Notes: generated by a model from the sequence alone, not told the origin. Counted from the stretch's first letter, positions 18,559 through 27,760 are shown. The stretch: DNA of 64,000 bases from SG8-30 sp963695155 (GCA_963695155.1 CAVOGD010000007.1:62001-126000), one strand, 5' to 3'. Made by a program: numbers and translations.

Positions 18559-20033
18559 TTAATGGAATCGTCCCACCCACTGTACGTAGCCTCGCAGGTC
18601 ACGATTGCCGGCGGCTACACCAGCTTGGTCGCGACTCTCGAAACCAAATCCCAGACTCAGACCGCCACCAAGTAGCGGCCGGCGATGATACACGTCCGCG
18701 GACCGGATTTTCGCGGCAAACCGTGCCACCGAGTGGACCGCATTGGCGCTGGCCCGGTTGATCTTTGCGTCCTGCGCCGTGAACTCCCAGCTGCTGCCGT
18801 CCGCATTGACCAGCAGCGCGCCGATCGCCAGCTGCTCGCTGTCGCCGTCCAGGCTGTGGCCGATGGACCGGCCCCGGTACTGGTAGCCGTCGGTGTAGAT
18901 CGAGTGCCGGTAGGCGCAGCCGTAGTCGGGCGTCGAGCGGTAGAAGATGCAGGCCGTGTCCGCGTACTCCAGGTGCACCCGCCACGACCTTGCTCCCCAG
19001 CCGCCCCAGGCCTCAACTCCCGCCAGCCCCAGGTAGTTGCTGGGCAGGCGGCTGGCTTCGTCCTCGCCGATCGCCTGGGCATACACGGCCACGGGCAGCC
19101 ACGGCAGCGACCAGCGCACGTCGAACCCCGCGAGCTGGTTGCCCGGCTGCTCCGCCACCGGCTGGTCGTTGTCGTTGCCGATCAGCAGGTCCCAGAACGT
19201 GCCGGCGTCGCAGGGCCGCCCTTCGCCGCACCACTGGGCGGTGCGCGAGATGCCCACCTCGACGCGCGGGTGCGGCTTCCAGGTCGCGCGCATGCCGAAG
19301 AGCTGCGCATCCGGTGCGTCGTCGCGGTCGCCTTCCAGCTGGCCCATCGTGACGGCGAGCCGCCACTGGCCGATCCAGGCCAGCCACGGGATGCTCGAAC
19401 GCGTCGGAGTAGTTTCGCTCCAGCGTCAGCGAGGGAATCGGCCGGCTGTTGTTGCCGTAGATCAGGCTGCCCTCCCAGCCCGGACCCCACCAGCGGTCGA
19501 TCCAGCCGGCGCTGAGCATCCAGTTGCCGAGCACTGCGCCGACATAACTGCCGTCCGGCCGGATGCTCTTGCCGTCGTCGGCATCTGCAACGGCCGTCGC
19601 CTGCAGGCGGGCCGCGAACCACTCGCCCGTGTACTGCAGGCCGGCCTCGATCTCGCCCTCCTCGCGCGGCACGGCGCCGAAACGACGCAGGGCCATCGGT
19701 TCGGCCGAGCCGGCGACGCGCACATGGGCGTCGGGCTCACCGATCCTCATGACGTCGAGCGCCTCGGCACGCACGCGGGCCAGCGCGGCGGCCACGTGCT
19801 GCGGCCGCGTTGCGGGATCCGCCGACGCAAGGTCCCGCGCCACCTCGGCCCAGGACACGGGCCAGCTCGTAAGTGGGGCCTTGACGATCCCGGCGTCGGC
19901 CAGCAACTGCAGGTCGTGACGCAGGCGGATATCGCCGGGCGCGGCCCAGGGGTCGGCCGCGACAGGGCAGGCAGAAAGCGGCCAGCGAGGCCAGACTGAT
20001 TGCCGCCCCCCGGCACCTTCCTGCAATCAGCAC
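18559..20033 (-). pseudogene. Wzi-family capsule assembly outer-membrane protein, two frameshifts
   Basis: GTG at 20033 overlaps the pgi stop by seven bases. The signal sequence (AAISLASLAAFCLP) is followed by a frame change near 19955-19985. The mature part then runs DPWAAPGDIRLRHDLQLLAD, EIEAGLQYTGEWFAARLQAT, WMLSAGWIDRWWGPGWEG and LIYGNNSRPIPSLTLERNYS. A second change lies at about 19384-19395, after which WLAWIGQWRLAVTMGQLEGD and RWSLPWLPVAVYAQAIGEDE continue to a TAA at 18559. Aromatic-rich alternating strands fit the 18-strand Wzi/CapN barrel, which retains capsule or O-antigen capsule at the cell surface. Repaired length is about 490 residues, normal for the family. Confidence 0.75.
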
Positions 20034-21607
20034 GGACTCCCCCCGCGTCCACGGATCCAGGCCAGCAGACCTGCCAGGCCGGGCGACTCTTCAATGGTAT
20101 CGCCCCCACCGTGTACCGCAGGCAGCAGTCCATTGCACAGCTTCTTGCCCAGCTCCACGCCCCACTGGTCGAACGGGTTGATGCCCCAGATCGCCGCCTG
20201 CACGAATACCTTGTGCTCGTAGAGCGCAACCAGTTGCCCGAGCAGCGCCGGCGTCAGCCTGGCGAAGGCAAGGAGCGACACGGGCCGGCTGCCAGGATGG
20301 CGTTTGTGCGAGTCTTTCGATTCGTTGCCGGTCGACAGCGCATGCACCTGGGCAAGGCAGTTGGCGACGACGAGGTCGTTGGCGCCCGCAACGGCGGCTC
20401 CGGAAAGCGGCAGCAGGAAGTCCATGCTGATGCCGCCGCTGCCCTGGTGCAGCAACTGGAAGAAGGAATGCTGCGCGTTGGAACCGGGCTCGCCCCAGAT
20501 GACGGGACCTGTAGCTTGAGTAATAGGCTGACCGTCCTTCGTCACGCCCTTGCCGAGGCTCTCCATCTCCAGCTGTTGCAGGTACGCGGGGAAACGCGCC
20601 AGGCGCTGGCTGTAGGGCAGCACGGCGTGGCTTGCGCAGCCCAGGGCATTGCGGTTCCAGACCGCGATCAGGCCCAACAGCGCGGGCAGGTTGTCGCGCC
20701 AAGGGGCGCTCCTGAAGTGCCCGTCCATGGCATGCGCGCCGGCCAGGAATGCCTCGAAGTTGAGCGTGCCGATGGCGAGCTCGAGCGACAGCCCGATCGC
20801 GGACCAGACCGAGTAGCGTCCGCCAACCCAGTCCCACATGGCGAATCGCGCGTCGGGGCCGATGCCAAACGCATCCATCGCCTTGGCATTGGTGGAGACG
20901 GCCGCGAAATGGTGCGGCACGGCAGCCTCACCGAGCTGCTGCGCGATCCAGGTCCGCGCCAGGTGCGCGTTGGACAGCGTCTCCTGCGTGGTGAAGGTCT
21001 TGGAACATACGATGACCAGCGTCGCCGCCGGGTCCAGCTCGGCGGCCAGGTCGGCCAGCTGCGTGCCGTCCACGTTCGAGATGAAGTGGTAGCGCAGGTC
21101 GCCCGTGTGGAAGGGCTTGAGCGCCTGCACGGCCATCGCGGGCCCCAGGTCGCTGCCGCCGATGCCGATGTTGATGACGTCGGTAAAGCGCTCGCCCGTC
21201 GAGCCCGTGCGCCGGGCTGCGTGCACGTCGGCCACGAACGCCGCGCACTTGCCACGCTCGGTGAGCACCTGCGCGTGAAGGGGCTTCAGGTTCTCAGGCA
21301 GCGTGGCGTTGGCGGGCGCGCGCAGCAGGGTGTGCAGCGCCGCGCGCTGCTCGGTCGGATTGACGATGGCGCCGGCGAACAGGTCGTTGACCTGGCGTCT
21401 CAGGTCGCAGGCATCGGCGAGTTCGATCAAGGCGTCGAGGGCGTCGCTGTCGAGCCGCTGGCGGCTGAAGTCGAGAAGCAGCCCGTCGAACTCGCGGGAG
21501 AAGTGCGCGAAGCGCCCGGGATCGGTGGCGAACAGCTCACGCACCGGGATCACTTCGAGCCTGCGGGCGTGGGCCTGTAGCGCCTCCCAACCGATGTCGC
21601 GATCCAT
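20027..21607 (-). CDS. pgi: Glucose-6-phosphate isomerase
   Basis: 526-residue enzyme, intact; interconverts glucose-6-P and fructose-6-P, supplying hexose for UDP-sugar synthesis. Signature 1 region VSTNAKAMDAFGIGPDARFA with DWVGGRYSVWSAIG; phosphate-binding INIGIGGSDLGPAMAVQAL and SKTFTTQETLSNAHLA; signature 2 GGISMDFLLPLSGAA follows the active-site Glu in IWGEPGSNAQHSFFQLLHQG; catalytic Lys in WGVELGKKLCNGL. It is embedded in the polysaccharide operon between the epimerase and the Wzi-like gene. This recurs in some O-antigen loci and suggests a pathway-linked copy, though it may be the only pgi. Confidence 0.95.
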   Translation of the reverse strand: MDRDIGWEALQAHARRLEVIPVRELFATDPGRFAHFSREFDGLLLDFSRQRLDSDALDALIELADACDLRRQVNDLFAGAIVNPTEQRAALHTLLRAPANATLPENLKPLHAQVLTERGKCAAFVADVHAARRTGSTGERFTDVINIGIGGSDLGPAMAVQALKPFHTGDLRYHFISNVDGTQLADLAAELDPAATLVIVCSKTFTTQETLSNAHLARTWIAQQLGEAAVPHHFAAVSTNAKAMDAFGIGPDARFAMWDWVGGRYSVWSAIGLSLELAIGTLNFEAFLAGAHAMDGHFRSAPWRDNLPALLGLIAVWNRNALGCASHAVLPYSQRLARFPAYLQQLEMESLGKGVTKDGQPITQATGPVIWGEPGSNAQHSFFQLLHQGSGGISMDFLLPLSGAAVAGANDLVVANCLAQVHALSTGNESKDSHKRHPGSRPVSLLAFARLTPALLGQLVALYEHKVFVQAAIWGINPFDQWGVELGKKLCNGLLPAVHGGGDTIEESPGLAGLLAWIRGRGGSPC

Positions 21608-21621
21608 GGCGTTCCCCAGTG

Positions 21622-22665
21622 TCAACCCAGGTTCGTGACCAGCGGATCCGCCGGGCCGCCGTCCTTGTAGTACTCGAGGTACCACTCGACGAAGTGCTTG
21701 ATGCCCACCTCGACCGGGGTGACAGGCTTGTAGCCCACGTCGCGCACCAGGTCCTCGGCGTCGGCCCAGGTGTCGGGCACGTCGCCGGTCTGCAGCGGCA
21801 GCAGGTTCTTCTCGGCGCGCTTGCCCAGGCACCGCTCCAGCACGTCTATGTAGTGCATCAGCTCGACCGGGCGGTTGTTGCCGATGTTGTACAGCCGATA
21901 AGGCGCGCTGCTCGTGGCCGGATCCGGATCGTTGCTGTCCCACTTCTCGTTGGCCGTCGCCACGTGATCCAGCGATGCCACGACGCCACCCACGATGTCG
22001 TCCACGTAGGTGAAGTCGCGCTTGTGGTGGCCGAAGTTGAAGACGTCGATCGGCTTGCCGGCCAGGATGTTGCGCGCGAACAGGAACAGCGCCATGTCGG
22101 GCCGGCCCCACGGGCCGTAGACCGTGAAGAAGCGCAGCCCCGTCACGGGCAGGCCGTACAGCGACGCGTAGGTATGCGCCATCATCTCGTTGGCCTTCTT
22201 GGTCGCGGCATAGAACGACAGCGGATGGTCCACGCTGTCGTGCACCGAGAACGGCATCTTGGTGTTGGCGCCGTACACGGAACTGGTCGAGGCGAACACC
22301 AGGTGCTCGACCTTGTTGTGGCGGCAGCCCTCCAGCACGTGCAGCGTGCCGGTCACGTTGCTGTCCACGTAGGCGTGCGGGTTGGTGAGCGAATAACGCA
22401 CGCCGGCCTGCGCGGCGAGGTGCACGACGCGCTCGAACCGGCCGCGCTCGAACAGCGACTCCATGCCGGCGCGGTCGGCGAGGTCGAGCTTCGCGAACTC
22501 GAAGCCGTCGAAGTCCCTGAGGATCGCGAGGCGGGCTTCCTTCAGCTTCGGGTCGTAGTAGGCGTTCAGGTTGTCGAGGCCGACCACCTCGTCGCCGCGG
22601 TCGAGCAGGTGCCGCGCGATGTGGAAACCGATGAAGCCGGCCGCGCCGGTGACGAGCACCTTCAT
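21622..22665 (-). CDS. UDP-glucuronate/UDP-N-acetylhexosaminuronate 4-epimerase (CapI-like SDR)
   Basis: 347-residue extended SDR, intact. Rossmann motif VTGAAGFIGFHIARHLLDRG at the N-terminus; active site in VFASTSSVYG and YAATKKANEMMAHTYASLYG (YxxxK). Substrate-region motifs are RFFTVYGPWGRPDMALFLF and GHHKRDFTYVDDIVGGV, as in CapI/LspL 4-epimerases. ATG 22665 overlaps the dehydrogenase stop by one base (TGATG). It would interconvert gluco- and galacto-configured UDP-uronic acids made by the upstream dehydrogenase, in the cytoplasm. Whether the substrate carries an N-acetyl group is not decided by the sequence. Confidence 0.85.
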   Translation of the reverse strand: MKVLVTGAAGFIGFHIARHLLDRGDEVVGLDNLNAYYDPKLKEARLAILRDFDGFEFAKLDLADRAGMESLFERGRFERVVHLAAQAGVRYSLTNPHAYVDSNVTGTLHVLEGCRHNKVEHLVFASTSSVYGANTKMPFSVHDSVDHPLSFYAATKKANEMMAHTYASLYGLPVTGLRFFTVYGPWGRPDMALFLFARNILAGKPIDVFNFGHHKRDFTYVDDIVGGVVASLDHVATANEKWDSNDPDPATSSAPYRLYNIGNNRPVELMHYIDVLERCLGKRAEKNLLPLQTGDVPDTWADAEDLVRDVGYKPVTPVEVGIKHFVEWYLEYYKDGGPADPLVTNLG

Positions 22666-23961
22666 CACAGCCTCCCGTCCACTTCATCCTTCGGGAACAC
22701 GTACTTGATGTCGTACAGCACGTGGTTGCGGCGGCCGAACCGGCGCACGTCCGCCACCTTCATCTCGCGGAACTCGCGGTGCGCGACCGCCGCCACGATC
22801 GCGTCGTACTGGCCGCGCTCGGGGTTACGGATGGGCGAAATGCCGTACTCGTGGCGGGCCTCGACGCGGCTGGCCCACGGGTCGCACACGTCCACCTTCG
22901 CGCCGCGGCTCTCCAGGTCGCGCACCACGTCCACGACGCGCGAGTTCCGGAGGTCAGGGCAGTTCTCCTTGAAGGTGAGGCCCAGCACCAGGATCCGCGA
23001 GCCCGCGATGTGCAGGCGTTTCGCGCTCATCAGGCGCGCCACCTGTTCGGCCACGTAGCCGCCCATGTTGTCGTTGATGCGCCGGCCGGCCAGGATCATC
23101 TCCGGGTGGTAGCCGATCTCCTGCGCCTTGTGCGTCAGGTAGTACGGGTCCACGCCGATGCAGTGCCCGCCCACCAGGCCCGGCCGGAACGGCAGGAAGT
23201 TCCACTTGCTGCCGGCGGCCTCCAGCACTTCCTCGGTGTCGATGCCCAGCTTGTTGAAGATCATGGCGAGTTCGTTGATCAGCGCGATGTTGACGTCGCG
23301 CTGCGTGTTCTCGATGACCTTGGCGGCCTCGGCCACGCGGATGCTGGAGGCGCGGTGGGTGCCGGCGGTGATGATGGACGCGTACAGCTTGTCCACGAAC
23401 GCCGCGACTTCCGGCGTCGAGCCGGAGGTCACCTTCCTGATGGTCGCCAGCCGGTGCTGCTTGTCGCCCGGGTTGATGCGCTCCGGGCTGTAGCCGGCGT
23501 AGAAGTCCTTGTTGAACTTCAGTCCCGACACGCGCTCCAGGATCGGCACGCACACTTCCTCGGTGGCGCCGGGATAGACGGTGGACTCGTAGATGACGAT
23601 GTCGCCGCGCTTGAGCACCTGGCCGACGCTCTCGCTGGAGCGCTCCAGCGGGGTCAGGTCCGGGCGCTTGAAGTCGTCGATCGGCGTCGGCACGGTGACG
23701 ATGAACACGCGGCAGCGCTTCAGGTCCGCCGAGCTCGGCCGTGTAGCTCAGCCTGGCGGCGGCCTTCAGCTCGGCCTTGTCGACTTCCAGCGTGCTGTCG
23801 CGGCCCTTGCTGAGCTCGGCGATGCGCTCCTTCTTGATGTCGAAGCCGACCGTCTGGTAGCGCCGGCCGAATTCCACGGCCAGCGGCAGGCCCACGTAGC
23901 CGAGGCCGATCACGCCGATGCGGCAGCGGCGGAGGCTGAATGCGTGCTTCTTGCGCTTCAA
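22665..23961 (-). pseudogene. UDP-N-acetyl-hexosamine 6-dehydrogenase (TviB/WbpO-like), one frameshift
   Basis: UDP-glucose/GDP-mannose dehydrogenase family; oxidises C6 of UDP-GlcNAc or UDP-GalNAc to the uronic acid. The TTG start at 23961 is preceded by GGAGAT. N-terminal domain: RIGVIGLGYVGLPLAVEFGR and FDIKKERIAELSKGRDSTLE. An extra base at about 23726-23731 breaks the frame after LSYTAEL. Then VFIVTVPTPIDDFKRPDLTP, YESTVYPGATEEVCVPILE, AEAAKVIENTQRDVNIALIN, the catalytic Cys in GGHCIGVDPYYLTHKAQ and LGLTFKENCPDLRNS follow in one frame. Promoter-proximal gene of the polysaccharide operon. If the indel is real the whole operon loses its uronic acid precursor. Confidence 0.85.
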
Positions 23962-23987
23962 AGTGAGATCTCCGTGGGTGCCAAGAG

Positions 23988-24081
23988 AGTGATCAGTGAT
24001 CGGTGATTAGTGATCGGCAAAAAGGAAACCTCTCTTACTGATCACTAGTCACCTGCACCGATCACCGATCACCAGTCATTT
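23988..24081. repeat. TGATCGGTGA-family inverted repeat, copy A
   Basis: Degenerate tandem units of the form TGATCNG on the left arm (GTGATCAGTGATCGGTGATT), an about 25-base spacer, then the inverted units on the right arm (ACCGATCACCGATCACCAGT). It can fold into a long hairpin. It fills most of the gap between nhaB and the first polysaccharide gene, both minus strand. Three related copies occur at 26371, 27688 and 46581. Confidence 0.75.
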
Positions 24082-24102
24082 ACCGTTCCCGCCGCCCATC
24101 CG

Positions 24103-25614
24103 CTACAAGAAATACAACACCCCAATCACCGCGCCGGTCGTCATCGTGATCAGGTACGGGACGGCCATCCACACCATCCTGAAGTAGGACAGCCGGATCA
24201 GCGGCGCCAGCGCCGAAGTCAGCAGGAACAGGAACGCCGCCTGGCCGTTCGGCGTGCCGATGCTCGGGATGTTGGTGCCGGTGTTGATCGCCACCGCCAT
24301 GACCTCGAACGCCTCGCGGGTGATCTCGCCGCGCTCCAGCGCTTCGCTCACCTGGCTGATCCAGATGGTGGCGACGAACACGTTGTCGCTGATCAGGGAC
24401 AGCACGCCCGAGGCGCCGAACAGCGCGATCGCCTCCGCCTTGCCGTCGAAGGCCAGCACCCAGTCGAGGATCGGCGTGAACAGGTGCTGCTCGTGGATCA
24501 CGCCGACGATCACGAAGAAGACGACCAGCAGCGCCGTGAACGGCAGCGCCGCCTCGAAAGCCTTGCCCAGGCGCCCTTCCTCGATCACGCCCGTGAAGCT
24601 GGTGGCCAGCACGATGACCATCAGCCCGATGATGCCGACTTCGGCCCAGTGGAAGGCCAGCGCCACGACCAGCACCAGCGCGACGATCGCCTGCGTGATG
24701 ATGATCTGGCGCTGCGCGACGGTCATCTTGGCCGCTTCGCGCGCCTCGAAGTCCTGCAGCACTTCGCGCACGTGCTCGGGCATCTGCGCGCCATAGCTGA
24801 ACCAGCCGAGCTTCTCCACCGCGAGGCAGGTGGCCAGGCCGGCGATCACGGTGGGAATCGTCACGGGCGCCATCTCGATCGCGAACTGCACGAACTGCCA
24901 GCCGGCCTTCTCGCCGATCAGCAGGTTCTGCGGCTCGCCGACCAGCGTGCAGACGCCGCCGATGGTCGTGCCGATGGCGCCGTGCATCATGAGGTTGCGC
25001 AGGAAGGCGCGGAAGGCGTCGAGCTCGGCGCGGCGTTCCTCCAGCACGTTGTCGTCGTGCGAGTGGTCGTGCGACTGCTCTTCGGGCGGCGCGTAGTTGC
25101 CGGAGGCGACCCGGTGGTAGACGCCGTAGAACCCGGCCACCACGGTGATCATGACGGCCAGCACGGTCAGCGCGTCGAGGAAGGCGGACAAGAGCGCGCC
25201 CACCGCGGCGAACAGGAACGACAGCAGCGTCTTGGAACGCACGCCCACCAGCAGCTTGGTGAACGTGTAGACCAGCATCTCGCGCAGGAAGTAGATGCCC
25301 GCCACCATGAACATCAGCAGCAGGATGACCGGCAAGCCGACCTGCACCTCGTAGTAGATGCCGGCCGGCGACACCAGTCCCAGCACCGTCGCCTCGATGG
25401 CCAGCAGGCCGCCCGGCTGCAGCGGGTAGCACCGAAGCGCCATCATCAGCGTGAAGATGAACTGGAACAGCATCATCCAGCCCGTCACGACGGGCCCGGC
25501 CATCACCAGCAGCACCGGGTTCAGGACCAGGAAGCCCAGGATGACCAGCTTGTACCAGTCGGGCGCATGGCCCAGGAAGTTGTGCAGGAAGGCGGCGGTG
25601 TAGTTGCGGGGCAC
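24103..25614 (-). CDS. nhaB: NhaB Na+/H+ antiporter
   Basis: 503-residue inner-membrane antiporter with about 12 hydrophobic segments. Landmarks shared with E. coli NhaB: FLGHAPDWYKL near the N-terminus, CYPLQPGGLLAIEA, LLLMFMVAGIYFLREML, SAFLDALTVLAVMITVVAGF, YHRVASG, GGVCTLVGEPQNLLIGEKAG and IPSIGTPNGQAAFLFL. It expels sodium using the proton gradient. The GTG start at 25614 has a strong GGAGGAATC site and lies 12 bases after the dnaQ stop. A His/Asp-rich stretch SHDHSHDDN lies in a cytoplasmic or periplasmic loop near residue 180. Confidence 0.95.
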   Translation of the reverse strand: MPRNYTAAFLHNFLGHAPDWYKLVILGFLVLNPVLLVMAGPVVTGWMMLFQFIFTLMMALRCYPLQPGGLLAIEATVLGLVSPAGIYYEVQVGLPVILLLMFMVAGIYFLREMLVYTFTKLLVGVRSKTLLSFLFAAVGALLSAFLDALTVLAVMITVVAGFYGVYHRVASGNYAPPEEQSHDHSHDDNVLEERRAELDAFRAFLRNLMMHGAIGTTIGGVCTLVGEPQNLLIGEKAGWQFVQFAIEMAPVTIPTVIAGLATCLAVEKLGWFSYGAQMPEHVREVLQDFEAREAAKMTVAQRQIIITQAIVALVLVVALAFHWAEVGIIGLMVIVLATSFTGVIEEGRLGKAFEAALPFTALLVVFFVIVGVIHEQHLFTPILDWVLAFDGKAEAIALFGASGVLSLISDNVFVATIWISQVSEALERGEITREAFEVMAVAINTGTNIPSIGTPNGQAAFLFLLTSALAPLIRLSYFRMVWMAVPYLITMTTGAVIGVLYFL

Positions 25615-25626
25615 GATTCCTCCGCT

Positions 25627-26337
25627 TCAGCGCTGCGCGCCGCGGAACAGCACGCGACCGCCCGACGCCCGCGCGACGGCCTCCAGCGCGTGCTCGTGGG
25701 CCGCGGCCTCCGCGGCCGTCGGGCGCAGCACCGGGATGCGCGCGTCGCCGCGCTCGGCCCGGCCGTTCGGCGCGCCGTGGGCGCCCGCCCCGGGCGCGTC
25801 GTGCTCGAGCGTGAGCGCCGCCTGGCCGCCCGTCATCGCCAGGTACACCTTGAGCAGCAGTTCGGCGTCGAGCAACGCGCCGTGCTGTTCGCGCGCGGAG
25901 TTGTCCACGCTATAGCGGCGGCACAGCGCATCGAGGCTGTTGCGCTGCCCCGGGTGCATCTGCCGCGCCAGCGCCAGCGTGTCGAGCACCGTGCAGCATT
26001 CCTCGATGCGCACCGCGTTGCCCAGGCGGGCCAGTTCGGCGTTCAGGAAGCCGACGTCGAACTCGGCGTTGTGGATGACCAGCTCGGCGCCGCGCAGGAA
26101 CTCGAGCAGTTCGCCCGCCACGTCGGCGAAGCGCCGCTGCGTGGCCAGGAACTCGTTGCTGATGCCGTGCATGGCCAGCGCCCCCGGGTCCACCTCGCGG
26201 TCCGGGCACAGGTAGGCGTGGAAGGTGCGCCCGGTCGGCCGCCGGTCGTCGATCTCGACGCAGCCGATCTCGATGAGGCGGTGGCCCTGGGCGAGTTCCA
26301 GGCCGGTGGATTCGGTGTCCAGGATGATTTGGCGCAT
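25627..26337 (-). CDS. dnaQ: DNA polymerase III epsilon subunit (3'-5' proofreading exonuclease)
   Basis: 236-residue DEDDh exonuclease. Exo I LDTESTGLELAQGHRLIEIG carries the D-x-E pair; Exo II is around IHNAEFDVGFLN; Exo III is REQHGALLDAELLLKVYLAM with the His and Asp. The C-terminal 50 residues are Ala/Gly/Pro-rich and end in a helix likely to bind the alpha subunit. It sits next to rnhA, the usual partner, although here they are in the same direction and separated by repeat B, whereas E. coli transcribes them divergently. Confidence 0.95.
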   Translation of the reverse strand: MRQIILDTESTGLELAQGHRLIEIGCVEIDDRRPTGRTFHAYLCPDREVDPGALAMHGISNEFLATQRRFADVAGELLEFLRGAELVIHNAEFDVGFLNAELARLGNAVRIEECCTVLDTLALARQMHPGQRNSLDALCRRYSVDNSAREQHGALLDAELLLKVYLAMTGGQAALTLEHDAPGAGAHGAPNGRAERGDARIPVLRPTAAEAAAHEHALEAVARASGGRVLFRGAQR

Positions 26338-26370
26338 GGGAGGTAGTGTAGCGGATTGAAGATGCAGTGA

Positions 26371-26470
26371 CGGTGATCGGTGACCAGTGATCAGTGATCA
26401 GTGATCGGTGATTGGTAAGAGCGACTTGGCATTCTTGCTGATCACCAGTCACCGATCACCGATCACTTCC
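26371..26470. repeat. TGATCGGTGA-family inverted repeat, copy B
   Basis: Left arm GGTGATCGGTGACCAGTGAT with further units to 26410, spacer with GGTAAGAGCGACTTGGC, right arm CTGATCACCAGTCACCGATC to 26470. The right end (GATCACTTCC) overlaps the rnhA stop codon at 26463-26465, so rnhA ends inside the repeat. Copy B lies between rnhA and dnaQ. Confidence 0.75.
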
Positions 26471-26891
26471 GCATCCCCCGCCGCGCCAGTTCGTCCGCGC
26501 GCTCGTTCTCCGGGTGCCCCGTGTGGCCGCGCACCCAGTGCCACTCGACCTGGTGGCGTTCCGCCGCCGCGGCCAGCTGCTGCCACAGGTCCTGGTTCTT
26601 GACCGGCTTCTTGCCGGCGGTCTTCCAGCCGCGCGCTATCCACTGCGGCAGCCACTCGGTGATGCCCTGCCGCACGTACTGCGAATCCGTGTACAGCGCC
26701 ACCCGGCACGGCTTGCGCAGCGCGCCGAGCGCGCGGATCGCCGCCGTCAGTTCCATGCGGTTGTTGGTCGTGGCCGCCTCGCCGCCGCACAACTCGCGCT
26801 CGCGGCGGCCGGCGATCAGCAGCGCGCCCCAGCCGCCGGGGCCGGGATTGCCGCTGCAGGCGCCGTCGGTGTAGATCTCGACCTCGGTCAC
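26463..26891 (-). CDS. rnhA: Ribonuclease HI
   Basis: 142-residue nuclease that degrades the RNA strand of RNA-DNA hybrids. Catalytic residues: Asp in VEIYTDGACSGNPGPGGWG, Glu in NNRMELTAAIRAL, Asp in VALYTDSQYV, and the C-terminal Asp in ENERADELARRG (ERADELA); the basic protrusion GRGWK-type sequence appears as WIARGWKTAGKKPVKNQDLW. The GTG at 26891 overlaps the yafS stop by four bases (GTGA), indicating translational coupling. Its TGA stop is provided by the flanking repeat element. Confidence 0.95.
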   Translation of the reverse strand: MTEVEIYTDGACSGNPGPGGWGALLIAGRRERELCGGEAATTNNRMELTAAIRALGALRKPCRVALYTDSQYVRQGITEWLPQWIARGWKTAGKKPVKNQDLWQQLAAAAERHQVEWHWVRGHTGHPENERADELARRGMRK

Positions 26892-27616
26892 GTGCCCACC
26901 CGGCGGGTCGGTTCGGCGAGGCCGCCGATCACGGCCGGCGCGTGCCGGAACTGCAGGCGCATGGGCGTCAGCGTGCGCACGTGCTTGACGGCCATCAGCA
27001 GGTAGGCCCCCGACAGCCGCGGCCACAGCGCGCGGCCCATGCGTTCGAACGAGACGGCGGCCCGGCTGCCCTGCAGCCGCGCCACGGGCAGCGTGTACAG
27101 GAAACGGCGCGGCGCGCCCACCTCGAATCCCAGCAGCTTGAGCCAGTCGGCCAGGCGCCGCTCCGACAGGAGCCGCGTGAGCCCGGGCGGGAAGCCGCCC
27201 GCCGCCAGCCGGTGGCGCAACGCCCAGCTGCCCAGCGGCTCGAAGCCCAGGATCGCGAGCCGGCCCTCGCCGCTCAGCACGCGGTACGCCTCGCGCAGGA
27301 TCTCGTGCGGATCGTCCTCGAATTCCAGCGTATGCGGCAGCAGCAGGGCATCGACGCTGTCGGAGCGGACCGGCAGCCGTGCCGGGCAGGAGCGCACGCC
27401 GGTCGCGTCGCCGTCGCGGGTCGCGATCAGCGCCCGCTGCTGCGTGCGCGCGGCATCGAGGAACTGGCCGGCGGGACCCCACGCGCCCACCTGCAGGTAC
27501 TGCACGCCGAACACGCACTCGAGCGCCTCGGCCACCGCGGCGTGCTCGCGCGCGAGCAGCGCGCGCCCGAGCGGGCCGTCCAGCCATTGCGCGAGCGGTG
27601 GCGGTTCGCGATCCAT
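26888..27616 (-). CDS. yafS: Class I SAM-dependent methyltransferase (YafS-like)
   Basis: 242 residues from ATG 27616 (MDREPPPLAQWLDGPLGRAL). This start is chosen over earlier in-frame codons because family members begin near the conserved WLxxPxGxxLL and because the upstream codons fall in repeat C. Methyltransferase_11 features: LQVGAWGPAG replaces the usual glycine-rich SAM motif, LPVRSDSVDALLLPHTLEFE is motif II/III, and REAYRVLSGEGRLAILGFEP follows. Substrate is unknown. The gloB-yafS-rnhA neighbourhood is conserved in many Gammaproteobacteria. Confidence 0.85.
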   Translation of the reverse strand: MDREPPPLAQWLDGPLGRALLAREHAAVAEALECVFGVQYLQVGAWGPAGQFLDAARTQQRALIATRDGDATGVRSCPARLPVRSDSVDALLLPHTLEFEDDPHEILREAYRVLSGEGRLAILGFEPLGSWALRHRLAAGGFPPGLTRLLSERRLADWLKLLGFEVGAPRRFLYTLPVARLQGSRAAVSFERMGRALWPRLSGAYLLMAVKHVRTLTPMRLQFRHAPAVIGGLAEPTRRVGT

Positions 27617-27687
27617 CCGCGCGAGGATACCGCGTCGCGGGCGGCCCGCGGGGCGAGCAATGACGGGCGGAGACATTTTGGGCTGGA

Positions 27688-27760
27688 TCGGTGACTGGTG
27701 ACCGGTGATCGGCCAGAATAGACCCACGTTCCTGCCAATCACCGATCACTGATCACTTCC
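27688..27760. repeat. TGATCGGTGA-family inverted repeat, copy C
   Basis: Shorter copy: ATCGGTGACTGGTGACCGGT on the left, CAATCACCGATCACTGATCA on the right, ending in the same GATCACTTCC border. It lies between the divergent starts of yafS and gloB, eight bases before the gloB ATG, so it sits in the gloB leader or promoter region. Confidence 0.7.

Noticed and set aside
20000..21580. 526-codon plus-strand open frame
   Set aside because: Mirror of pgi, which has all isomerase signatures.
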